In this document: in pieces, positions 22,877 through 30,257 of the stretch | Layout: every line of letters starts with the position of its first letter | Position numbering within the stretch: position 1 is the stretch's first letter | NCBI GenBank assembly: GCA_021824155.1 | Contig: JAKALN010000006.1 | Location: 1-38,081, forward strand | Origin: a bacterium | GTDB lineage: Bacteria > Patescibacteriota > Microgenomatia > Levybacterales > UBA12049 | Direction: 5' to 3' | DNA: 38,081 nt | The notes under the pieces: generated by a model | The model's database searches: none | What the model was told of the DNA's origin: nothing | The model's input: the letters and a program-made list of their open reading frames with translations, nothing else | Position numbers and translations under genes: made by a program

Positions 22877-23923
22877 TTAGGAGGAGGCTCTTTTTTTAAG
22901 TTCTCTGTTAATATACCTCTTGAGCCCGAATCTTATTAGAAAAACAAGGGCTATCAGTCCGAGTATTAATCCTCCTATTATTTTGTAAGGGAAAACCCAG
23001 AAGCTTACGCTGGCTTCTAAAGGGACATCCCGCTTGCCGTTATCAAATACCATGAGAAGATTTGCATCATATTTTCCGATTCTAAGACTGGTAAGCTTAT
23101 CCCAGTTAAAAGTTAATTTTTCTTCGGGATTGCCGTTTTTATCTTTCTTTACCTGTCCGTCTTCAACAACAGGTTCTCTTACTATAAATCCGTCTGCCCA
23201 GGAAGCTGTAAATACTCTTGCGGAATCGGGAATTATATTTCCGAGGGTATCATTTACGTCTAAAACCGCCAAATCTTTATTTCCTCCGCCGGAAATAAAT
23301 ATATTTCCGTGCGGTTTTATATGGATATTACCTATGTTTTCAACTTTAACAGTGAAATCTACGGGAAGGTATTCGTTAATATACGAACCCGTTGAAAATT
23401 GCAGGATTTTTGCATCTGCCTTTGCTCCCTCTTTTATTACGTCTAAAAGTATAGGAACCGCAGCCGCTCCCGTAACAACTGCTCCGTTTCGTGCCAGAGG
23501 GCTTGAATTGTCCTGGGTAAATGTAATTGCGTAATAATAACCGTATGCAGCATCATTTGGTATTTCTATGGTAAAAGGAACATCGGTCCAGTCAAGGGGA
23601 GTCAGGGTAACTTTATCCGACTGGAATTTTACCCAGGAAAGGCTTGAATCGTTTGCGTTTGGTTTTAATGTTAAATTACCGTTTAAGTCTCCGGTTATTT
23701 TCTCTACAGTCAGTTTTATCGGGATAGGGGAGTTGGTGTTATTCCTTATTCTTATTTTATCTGCAACCGTGCTGCCGGGGTTTGCGGAAAGGTCAAAGAA
23801 AACAGGAGAGACTGTAACATCATAGCCGGAATTTTGTGCAAAGCTTTTTGTGTGGAGAAAAAGGAAAGTTGCTAAGCCTAATAGTACAATTGGCAGAAAT
23901 AATTTTTTATTTCCATACTTCAT
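22877..23923 (-). CDS. DUF916/WxL-interacting-like surface protein
   Basis: A 348-residue secreted protein with signal peptide (1-30, LFLPIVLLGLATFLFLHTKSFAQ), a DUF916-like Ig domain beginning YDVTVSPVFFDLSANPGSTV, and a second domain (about 150-300) with a charged loop (DGQVKKDKNGNPEEK). A C-terminal membrane helix lies at about 315-335 (IIGGLILGLIALVFLIRFGL) with a basic tail. The ATG at 23923 is preferred: upstream in-frame codons overlap the preceding gene, whose stop lies just 1 nt before this ATG. Proteins of this type bind surface partners and the wall. Probable partner: the co-transcribed protein at 23925-25001. Confidence 0.85.
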   Translation of the reverse strand: MKYGNKKLFLPIVLLGLATFLFLHTKSFAQNSGYDVTVSPVFFDLSANPGSTVADKIRIRNNTNSPIPIKLTVEKITGDLNGNLTLKPNANDSSLSWVKFQSDKVTLTPLDWTDVPFTIEIPNDAAYGYYYAITFTQDNSSPLARNGAVVTGAAAVPILLDVIKEGAKADAKILQFSTGSYINEYLPVDFTVKVENIGNIHIKPHGNIFISGGGNKDLAVLDVNDTLGNIIPDSARVFTASWADGFIVREPVVEDGQVKKDKNGNPEEKLTFNWDKLTSLRIGKYDANLLMVFDNGKRDVPLEASVSFWVFPYKIIGGLILGLIALVFLIRFGLKRYINRELKKRASS

Positions 23924-23924
23924 G

Positions 23925-25001
23925 TTAGAACGAGCCGGATGCAACAACGGTAAGGGTATCGCTGTAATCATTGGCTGCAGCCTGAGTTGATGTTGGTTTT
24001 GCCCTTGCTCCAATGTTAAAAGTTGTGCCGGATTGTACTCCCGTTAGATAAGCTATCCTATCGAATTGCGTGCTGTCCACATGCCCTACGGCGGTTCCGT
24101 TACTTGGAGTATAACCGGCGTCAAGAGTCGGAGTGTTGGTTCCTGCTACTGCAAAAATTCCGTAACCAGTACTGGAGGCAAGGTCGGTAACTGTCGGAAA
24201 ACTTCCCGGGCTTGTTATTCCTGTTCCGCCCGCAGTACTTGAGTGTAGTCCGTCCGAATTAGTTCCTTTTACCCATGCAATAAATCCGTTATGGGCATTT
24301 GTTGAAACGGTAGCAGTAACCTGATAAGGAGCCGTAGTAACGGAGCTGCTGTTTAATACACCCAAGGCCAAAACCTGTCCCGTGTATCCTCCGCTTAAAG
24401 CAAATGTAAACGAAGCGGATACGGAAGCGGTAACTCCTATCTGCTCGCTGTTTGTCCCGGTTGTTATTGAAGTTGCATAATTCATTGTTTCAACTGCCGC
24501 TCCTGCAGTTGTCTGTGTTTGGACAGTTCCTGTTAAACTGTTTCCGGCTGTTCCTGTTGTTGAGCTGCCGCCGGTAAAATGAAAGCAGTATAAATTAGAA
24601 GAATTTGTTAAATCGGTGCTTGCAAATATTGCTGTGCTTGTTGCTGTAGAAACTGTGGTTGGGCCTGATATTCCGGGCCAAGCTGTTGCCCCTGAGGGAA
24701 GGTTAGCGGCTGTTGTGTCGGAAGTCCAGCCGGTGGAAGAAAGAGAAAATGAACTCGGTAAAGTAACAAAGATTTTTGAAACCCCTCCGCTTGTTAGGGT
24801 AGATTGCATGCAAACAACTCCGGCTAAAGCCGCTCCTGCGGACTGTCTGTCAAACCTAATGTAGGCAGTGGTTAGAGTTGCGTCTGCCTTTTTGGGATAT
24901 AAAAGAGGATATGCAAAAGTAAAAAGAAGAATAGACAGCTGCAGAGCAATACTTAGGGCAGCTTTGGGGTTTTTTACAATAGAAACTCCAAATATCTTCA
25001 T
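23925..25001 (-). CDS. Secreted surface protein with two-cysteine N-domain
   Basis: A 358-residue, Ser/Thr/Gly-rich secreted protein. The signal peptide ends about residue 41 (ALQLSILLFTFAYPLLYPKKADA). The N-domain (42-195) is clearly paralogous to that of the 33658-36543 protein: TAYIRFDRQSA, TWPGIS-like block, LYCFHFTGGSSTTGTAG, and EQIGVTAS, with Cys64 and Cys139 in matching places. The C-domain ends YSDTLTVVASGSF, matching the ending of the 25253-26350 protein, as in strand-rich pilin or coat-type domains. No membrane anchor is seen; it may be held by the DUF916-like partner encoded 1 nt downstream. Confidence 0.82.
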   Translation of the reverse strand: MKIFGVSIVKNPKAALSIALQLSILLFTFAYPLLYPKKADATLTTAYIRFDRQSAGAALAGVVCMQSTLTSGGVSKIFVTLPSSFSLSSTGWTSDTTAANLPSGATAWPGISGPTTVSTATSTAIFASTDLTNSSNLYCFHFTGGSSTTGTAGNSLTGTVQTQTTAGAAVETMNYATSITTGTNSEQIGVTASVSASFTFALSGGYTGQVLALGVLNSSSVTTAPYQVTATVSTNAHNGFIAWVKGTNSDGLHSSTAGGTGITSPGSFPTVTDLASSTGYGIFAVAGTNTPTLDAGYTPSNGTAVGHVDSTQFDRIAYLTGVQSGTTFNIGARAKPTSTQAAANDYSDTLTVVASGSF

Positions 25002-25071
25002 ATAATTGTACTACAATAAGCTAATCATCTTTTATTATTGTTGTCAAGAGGAATTCATTAATTTGATGATG

Positions 25072-25251
25072 GACAATAGATTCTAGATGTTACCCGCCTG
25101 CAACGCTTTGCGAGCATGTGCGGGCAGGGAGCTTGAGGTTAGAAGCTAGGAGATAGATTCAAACTTCCATTTTCCAGCTTCAAGATCTAGTTTCCCCGCC
25201 TGCCAAAGTCTGGTACTGGCGGGCAGGCAGCTTCCATTGTCTATTATCAAT
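25072..25251. repeat. Family C element carrying two nested GC-rich hairpins
   Basis: Outer ends are GACAATAGATTCTAG and CATTGTCTATTATCAA, as in family C. Two GC-rich hairpins interrupt it: 25093-25128 (CCCGCCTGC ... GCGGGCAGGG) and 25194-25229 (CCGCC/GGCGG and GCCTGCC/GGCAGGC arms). Around the second one, TTCAAGATCTAG and CTTCCATT are adjacent in the 20.9-kb copy but separated here, showing a discrete insertion. There is no gene in this gap. Confidence 0.75.
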
Positions 25252-25252
25252 C

Positions 25253-26350
25253 TCAGAAGCTTCCCGTAGCAATTACCGTTATAGTGTCGGCATAGTCTCC
25301 TGCAGAAGGAGTAGTATTTGATGCTTTGGCTTTTAGTTGGAACGATGCCTGGCCGTTAGTCACAGGTAGTGAAGTTGAATCTGCTAATGGCCTTTTTGTT
25401 GTATCAAGCGCTCCCACGTTATTTCCTGCTCCGTTGTAAGGGGAAAGGAGTTCCATGGGAGCTCCCGAAACCGATGTGCCTTGGGCTCCGTATCCTTCAG
25501 TAGCAGTTCCCAGGTCGGTTGATGAGCTTTGTATTTTATAATTGCTTGCCTGTGTGCTTACAAGTCCCGCATTTGTTCCGTAAACGTAAATTATCCCTCC
25601 GTTATTTGCGTTTGTAGAGATAGTTGCTGTTACTTTGTCTGTTGATGCTGTTACAGCTCCGGCGTTTATCTGGCCTATATTTATAGAAAGAGGAGGCGTA
25701 GGGTGACTGTTTGTCTGAAGGCTGAATGTAAACGTAGGGTTTATTGTTGATGCGATTGATGTCGGCCCAAACGACCCTTGGGTAAAAGTACCCCTTGAGG
25801 CTGCGACTTTTGCATAATAGGTGGTTCCGGGATTAAGACCTATTATTGTTGTTCCCGAAGCTCCTCCCCAAAGCGTATATGTTTGCCATACCGGATTTGA
25901 GCCTAGTGTGTCATCTGTCTGTACGTATTTTATGTTTGAAACAAATCCGTCGGTTGAAACGGCAATGGCGTAAACGGTATCCGTAGAATTGTTCCCTTGA
26001 TTTATAGTAAGTAATAGTTTGTTATAGTAATTAGATGGGTTGGCAAAGGCTGGTGCCGGAGGAACATTAGGCTGCATGGTATAGGTAAGCCCGGGCTCTA
26101 AAATAAAATTGTTTGAGCTTGGACTGGCAAATTCAATTTCTCCCGATATTCCCTGGAGCATAAAATTGTTCGAACTTGAAGTCGCAACCGACCCGGAACC
26201 AAAGCCATAATCTAAGAGCTGATAGCTGCTGCTTGAAGGCTGGGGACCGGCCTTTGCCGCAGGCGCAAAGATAAAACTTAAAACATAAAATGTAAAAAAT
26301 AAAATAGAAGTAATTTTAAGTTTTAAGTTATAAGTTTTAAGTTTGTTCAT
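25253..26350 (-). CDS. Secreted fibronectin-like surface protein
   Basis: A 365-residue secreted protein. Signal peptide about 1-33 (ITSILFFTFYVLSFIFAPAAKA), whose first codons come from a tandem TTTAAGT-type AT repeat. A region with SSSYQLLDYGFGSGS and repeated SSNNF(M/I)L(Q/E) follows at about 38-90. A fibronectin III-like domain covers about 95-195 (LNPGTTYYAKVAASRG). The C-terminal strand-rich domain ends DYADTITVIATGSF, homologous to the end of the 23925 protein. Its ATG overlaps the stop of the PIN-like gene (ATGA), so translation is coupled to it. Confidence 0.8.
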   Translation of the reverse strand: MNKLKTYNLKLKITSILFFTFYVLSFIFAPAAKAGPQPSSSSYQLLDYGFGSGSVATSSSNNFMLQGISGEIEFASPSSNNFILEPGLTYTMQPNVPPAPAFANPSNYYNKLLLTINQGNNSTDTVYAIAVSTDGFVSNIKYVQTDDTLGSNPVWQTYTLWGGASGTTIIGLNPGTTYYAKVAASRGTFTQGSFGPTSIASTINPTFTFSLQTNSHPTPPLSINIGQINAGAVTASTDKVTATISTNANNGGIIYVYGTNAGLVSTQASNYKIQSSSTDLGTATEGYGAQGTSVSGAPMELLSPYNGAGNNVGALDTTKRPLADSTSLPVTNGQASFQLKAKASNTTPSAGDYADTITVIATGSF

Positions 26351-26766
26351 ATTGGTAAGTAAAATACGCTCTGGCCAAACAGCGGATGAAGGTAATCAAA
26401 AGTAAAAACCTGGGAAACTCCTTTCCTATTTGCCAAAACAGCCCTCAGAGCCTGGCCGAAGGTAAGGTCGGTTGATTGGTAGTTAACAAGGGTTTTTAAT
26501 CCTGCTTTTATATCGCTTTCTTCGGGATAAATTATATTTATGTTTCCGATAAAAATAATCCTTAAAAAATCCTTTGCAAGAGAGGGGCTTATATCTTTGT
26601 AGATTTGGTTATAAACATCAATTAAGGTAGTACTGTCTGTATATAAGAAATAGTTTGTTTCGGCGAAATATCGAAAGTAAGCCACGGCCTGCTCGTGTTT
26701 TGAGTGGGCTCTGTCTATAAAAGCGTAGAATCCGCTTCGTGCGATATATACCTTTTTACTGGCCAT
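26347..26766 (-). CDS. PIN-domain protein with degenerate active site
   Basis: A 139-residue PIN-fold protein, related to VapC-type toxin ribonucleases. The fold is recognisable from KVYIARSGFYAFIDRAHSKHEQA, LYTDSTTLIDVYNQIY and VFTFDYLHPLFG. Active PIN nucleases need about four acidic residues. Here the first (the Asp of the usual D-T/S-S) is replaced by Ala9-Arg10, and the one in the usual F-x-D-A position is replaced by Gly104-Gln105, while Asp124 remains. It is probably a weak or dead nuclease. It follows an HTH gene, as a toxin follows an antitoxin, and overlaps the next surface-protein gene by 4 nt. Confidence 0.75.
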   Translation of the reverse strand: MASKKVYIARSGFYAFIDRAHSKHEQAVAYFRYFAETNYFLYTDSTTLIDVYNQIYKDISPSLAKDFLRIIFIGNINIIYPEESDIKAGLKTLVNYQSTDLTFGQALRAVLANRKGVSQVFTFDYLHPLFGQSVFYLPI

Positions 26767-26774
26767 AATTCTGT

Positions 26775-26893
26775 TTGATAGTAGACGCTGGAAGTTTGAA
26801 TCTGGATATTGAAGCTGGATGATAGAAGTTCGATTCTAACTTCTAATATCTAACCTCAAGTTCTAACTTCTAGTATCTACTGTCTATTATCAA
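26775..26893. repeat. Family C imperfect palindrome (119 nt)
   Basis: The ends TTGATAGTAGAC and GTCTATTATCAA are complementary with one mismatch. Inside, AGAAGTTCGATTCTAACTTC and ATATCTAACCTCAAG continue the pairing imperfectly. It separates the HTH gene from the PIN-like gene of the same operon. Confidence 0.75.
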
Positions 26894-26901
26894 GGGCAGC
26901 T

Positions 26902-27183
26902 CTAGCTGCTTAAGCTGACGCTTGCTCCTCGTCCCCTTAGCCTGAATAATGGGTCGTCGATAGTAAAAACTTTGGAAAAAGTTAATGTAGTCTTTACGGT
27001 TTGTTTTTTAGAGGGAGTGGAGGAAAAATCTTTATTGAACTCTGCCAGGCTTGATTCTTTAATCCTTACATTGCCTCCTATGCGTACCGCCTTCAGACCG
27101 CCTTCTTTTATATAACGTCTTACCGTTAGGGGGTGGACTTTTAGTATAAAAGCAACTTGTTTAATGTTTAGTAAATTTTCCAT
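26902..27183 (-). CDS. Excisionase-type helix-turn-helix protein
   Basis: A 93-residue DNA-binding protein. The MerR/excisionase-like HTH spans about 4-50 (LLNIKQVAFILKVHPLTVRRYIKEGGLKAVRIGGNVRIKES). The C-terminal tail ends FTIDDPLFRLRGRGAS, like short tails of antitoxins that hold PIN toxins. It heads the minus-strand operon with the PIN-like gene and surface genes, so it could be their autoregulator. The last few codons run up to the family C element. Confidence 0.82.
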   Translation of the reverse strand: MENLLNIKQVAFILKVHPLTVRRYIKEGGLKAVRIGGNVRIKESSLAEFNKDFSSTPSKKQTVKTTLTFSKVFTIDDPLFRLRGRGASVSLSS

Positions 27184-27313
27184 TTTTAAGTTTTGTGAAA
27201 ATTTTTGTTTTTAATCTTAAGAATTGCTTAATTTTGCTATATGCAATAGTATATAATTTTAAATAATAATATACAAGTTAGTTTTAAATTTGACCCCCGC
27301 TCAGTTTTACTCC

Positions 27314-27344
27314 TTAATTAATATTACGAAGTAATATTAATTAA
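27314..27344. promoter_or_regulatory. Perfect hairpin or operator abutting the adhesin start codon
   Basis: Two perfectly complementary 14-nt arms (TTAATTAATATTAC and GTAATATTAATTAA) flank the loop GAA. The second arm ends 1 nt before the ATG at 27346. As RNA it would cover any ribosome-binding site; as DNA it is a dyad suitable for a dimeric regulator such as the divergent HTH protein. A TATAAT hexamer lies at 27252-27257. Confidence 0.6.
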
Positions 27345-27345
27345 A

Positions 27346-30144
27346 ATGCCCGGTCACTTTTATTCTAAACACTTTTTTACTCTTTTGACAATAACCTTTA
27401 TTGCAGTTTTTTCTTTGTTTTTCTTTGTAAATTCCGCAAATGCAGCCTACGGAATAAACCGCCAGATAAATTTCCAGGGTAAATTGGTAACAAATCCGGG
27501 TGCTACAAACGTATCAAATACCAGCTACACTGTTGTTTTCACGTTTTATGACCAGGCCTCGGGCGGAACCGCTCTTTGGACAGAGACGCAGACAGTAACA
27601 ACAACCGATGGAATATTCCACGTAGCTTTAGGCTCGGTTAACCCTTTTCCTTCGAGCTTCAACTTTAATTGGTCCGGGCTTTATCTTGGAATTAAAGTCA
27701 ATACCGATCCGGAAATGACCCCCAGGATCCAAATGGCTTCGGTGCCTTTTGCCTTTAACTCCCAGCAGGTTGCAGGATTAACTGTCCAGGACACTTCGGG
27801 CAATGCATCGACTTCGGGAACTTTGCAGGTAGCAAATAATGTGACGGTGAAGCTTCCGAGTTCAGGGACAGGCCTGATTTATGCGGATACGGGCACAACG
27901 GGAAATCTTTCCGTTTTTACTAACTCTACTAGTCAAACAGGAAGTGTTGTAGGCCTGAACCTGACTCTTTCCGGAGCAACCTCAAATTATAACCAATATG
28001 GAATCCAGTTTAACCTTTCGGGCACAACAACGGGAAATCAGCTTGATCTGTACGGGACAGGAGGCAATTGGAATATCAGTTCCGCAGGTATTTTAACTTC
28101 AAAAGGCATAACTCTTTCATCGGGAGCTATTACTTTGGGAGGTTCAACCGGAACCGGAACCCAGTGTCTTTTGGGAGGAGCGACAGCTTCGTGGGGAAGC
28201 TGCGGAAGTTCAACAGGAGTAAACTGGTGGAATGAACTAAATGGGGCGCTTTCTCCTGTAAATATAACCGATGATTTCCTTCTGGGTTCGACATCAACTT
28301 CTTCCGCCCTTTTATCATTTACAGGAGTTAAAACAGGGCAGACAATAGCTTCGGCTTCGGGTAACTTAATCCTTATGCCAAATAACGGCTGGGGAGGACA
28401 GGTGGGGATAGGAACAACAACGCCTGCCTCGGGATATATCTTAGATACAAGGGGCCATGGGATTTTCGGCAATCAGCAGGCAAGTGATATAACTGCTAGC
28501 ACGGATAAAATCCTTTACGCGAACGAAAAAACAACAGATATTGGCCAAAGTGTTTACACAATGGCCGGAAGCCTTGAGGTAAATCCGGGGGCAACCTCAA
28601 GTCAATTGTATTATGGAGGCCTTTATGCTGTTCAGACCAGCAGCGGAAACGCACAGAATCTTACCGGAAGACTTGTCGGATTTCAGGGACAAGTTGACCA
28701 TTTCGGCACCGGTATTCTGACTCAGGGAAGAGGTTTTGCAGGTTTTGTAATAAACGATTCTACGGGAAGCATAACGAATGCGTATGGAGGATTGTTTGCA
28801 ACTCAAAATAAGTCCACAGGAAGCATTACTAATTCCTACAACCTTTATGTAAATAATCTGGGAAATACAGGCGGAGGAACTTTTAATACTAATTATGGGC
28901 TTTATGTTACAGATCAGTCTGTCGTTAATGCGGTTGTGGGTAGCTATAATATCTGGTCCGACGGATTTAATTCCCTGAATTACTTTGGAGGATTGGTCGG
29001 AATAGGCGCTACGCCTTCCGCAAGCCTACATGTGGCAGGACATTACGGGAAAAATGCCGTTGCTATATTGGACCAACTTAACTCAGGAGATATATTGGCA
29101 GCCTCATCCTCCGGGAATATTAGGTTTGTTATAACAAATAACGGGGATATAGGTTTATACGGAACTAATCCCTCAATTACAAATACCGGAGCAAATACTT
29201 TAACTCTTAATTCAGGTTCAACCGGCAACCTCCAGTTTTTCTCCTCAAGCAATTCTTTGACAAGCGCCGGGGCTCTGACTCTTGCCAGTAATTTAACTGT
29301 AAACGGCAATACGATATCTTTAGGGAATGGAGCTTCTTCCGTAATCCAGACTTCTAATGCAAATCTTCAGTTTGCAGCAGGTTCGGGTACCATTTCTCTT
29401 AACACTGCAGCAAACGGCCCTGTTACAACAGGTACGGGTTTAACTACTTTGGGAGGAAGCGTACAGGTTAATGGTTCAACTATAACTTTTAACAATGCAG
29501 CCGCTACAATTACGACAGGCACAAACCAGACTATTAATATTTCTCCAAACGGGACAGGAAAGGTAGTTTTGGGAACATCAACAAACGGTTTGACTTTTGA
29601 TCCTGCCGCCGGGCCGACCTATAACGGGACAGCACAGCCTGTTAAAAAAATCACTTTATCTCCCGAATACGCAGGAGCCACTCTAACCGCATTTAACGGA
29701 GCTTCTACGGAAACTAATATTACGGGTTCGCTGACTTCGGATACGGATACGGCTACGGATGCCAAAAACTTCTACAGCTGGACGGCAACAAGCGGAACAC
29801 AGCAGTTTTATGTAGTGGCAGTCAGAGTAACCTTGCCCCAGGATTTTTCAAGCTGGCCTTCGTCTAACGCAGTTGTTATAAATTATGTAACACAAAGCAC
29901 AACCGGCACAAACAGTTCGGTTCAGGCAAGGATTTATAACGACAGCAGAACCAGCGTTTATGCGGGCAGCGCAATAGCATCATCGATTGCGGGTACATGG
30001 ACATCCACATCAATAGGTTCCGCAAGCCTTACGAATTGGAATACAGCAGGAGCAACAGCAGTGATTTATTTGGATATGGGCTCTGCAAGTTCAAACTATT
30101 CAAGGATAGGGGATATCGTCCTTACATATAACTCTAAGTTCTAG
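27346..30144 (+). CDS. Large secreted adhesin / tail-fibre-like surface protein
   Basis: A 932-residue secreted protein. Signal peptide about 1-33 (LTITFIAVFSLFFFVNSANA). An N-terminal domain at about 35-145 (NRQINFQGKLVTNPG, then IFHVALGSVNPFP and PRIQMASVPFAFNSQQVAGL) recalls fibre-assembly domains seen in CPR proteins. A long region follows of short Gly/Ser/Thr/Asn repeats of the (L-x-L-x-x-G)-like beta-helix type (GNTISLGNGASSVIQTSN, TGNLQFFSSSNSL), and a C-terminal beta domain from about 745 (VKKITLSPEYAGATL onward). No membrane anchor or LPxTG. It is best described as a fibrous adhesin; ligand unknown. Confidence 0.82.
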   Translation: MPGHFYSKHFFTLLTITFIAVFSLFFFVNSANAAYGINRQINFQGKLVTNPGATNVSNTSYTVVFTFYDQASGGTALWTETQTVTTTDGIFHVALGSVNPFPSSFNFNWSGLYLGIKVNTDPEMTPRIQMASVPFAFNSQQVAGLTVQDTSGNASTSGTLQVANNVTVKLPSSGTGLIYADTGTTGNLSVFTNSTSQTGSVVGLNLTLSGATSNYNQYGIQFNLSGTTTGNQLDLYGTGGNWNISSAGILTSKGITLSSGAITLGGSTGTGTQCLLGGATASWGSCGSSTGVNWWNELNGALSPVNITDDFLLGSTSTSSALLSFTGVKTGQTIASASGNLILMPNNGWGGQVGIGTTTPASGYILDTRGHGIFGNQQASDITASTDKILYANEKTTDIGQSVYTMAGSLEVNPGATSSQLYYGGLYAVQTSSGNAQNLTGRLVGFQGQVDHFGTGILTQGRGFAGFVINDSTGSITNAYGGLFATQNKSTGSITNSYNLYVNNLGNTGGGTFNTNYGLYVTDQSVVNAVVGSYNIWSDGFNSLNYFGGLVGIGATPSASLHVAGHYGKNAVAILDQLNSGDILAASSSGNIRFVITNNGDIGLYGTNPSITNTGANTLTLNSGSTGNLQFFSSSNSLTSAGALTLASNLTVNGNTISLGNGASSVIQTSNANLQFAAGSGTISLNTAANGPVTTGTGLTTLGGSVQVNGSTITFNNAAATITTGTNQTINISPNGTGKVVLGTSTNGLTFDPAAGPTYNGTAQPVKKITLSPEYAGATLTAFNGASTETNITGSLTSDTDTATDAKNFYSWTATSGTQQFYVVAVRVTLPQDFSSWPSSNAVVINYVTQSTTGTNSSVQARIYNDSRTSVYAGSAIASSIAGTWTSTSIGSASLTNWNTAGATAVIYLDMGSASSNYSRIGDIVLTYNSKF

Positions 30145-30155
30145 TTATGTTAATG

Positions 30156-30253
30156 ACAAATATGCAAATGACCAATAAGCAAATAAATAGATTAATCATT
30201 AAATCATTTAAATATTCATTCGAAATTTGCTTATTTGCATATTTAATTATTTA
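30156..30253. repeat. Family B hairpin without a gene
   Basis: The left arm has AAATATGCAAATGACC and AATAAGCAAAT. The right arm has ATTTGCTTATTTGCATATTT, complementary apart from a 4-nt bulge. The loop is AT-rich. It is the empty counterpart of the gene-carrying cassette at 1632-2094. Confidence 0.7.
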
Positions 30254-30257
30254 AAAA

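Noticed and set aside
23924-24013. Upstream start for the 22877 surface protein
   Set aside because: It overlaps the C-terminus of the preceding gene; the ATG 1 nt after that stop leads directly into the signal peptide.
28038-28472. Minus-strand open frame inside the adhesin gene
   Set aside because: Pro/Val-rich product typical of the antisense of Gly/Thr-rich coding DNA; no start context or family resemblance.
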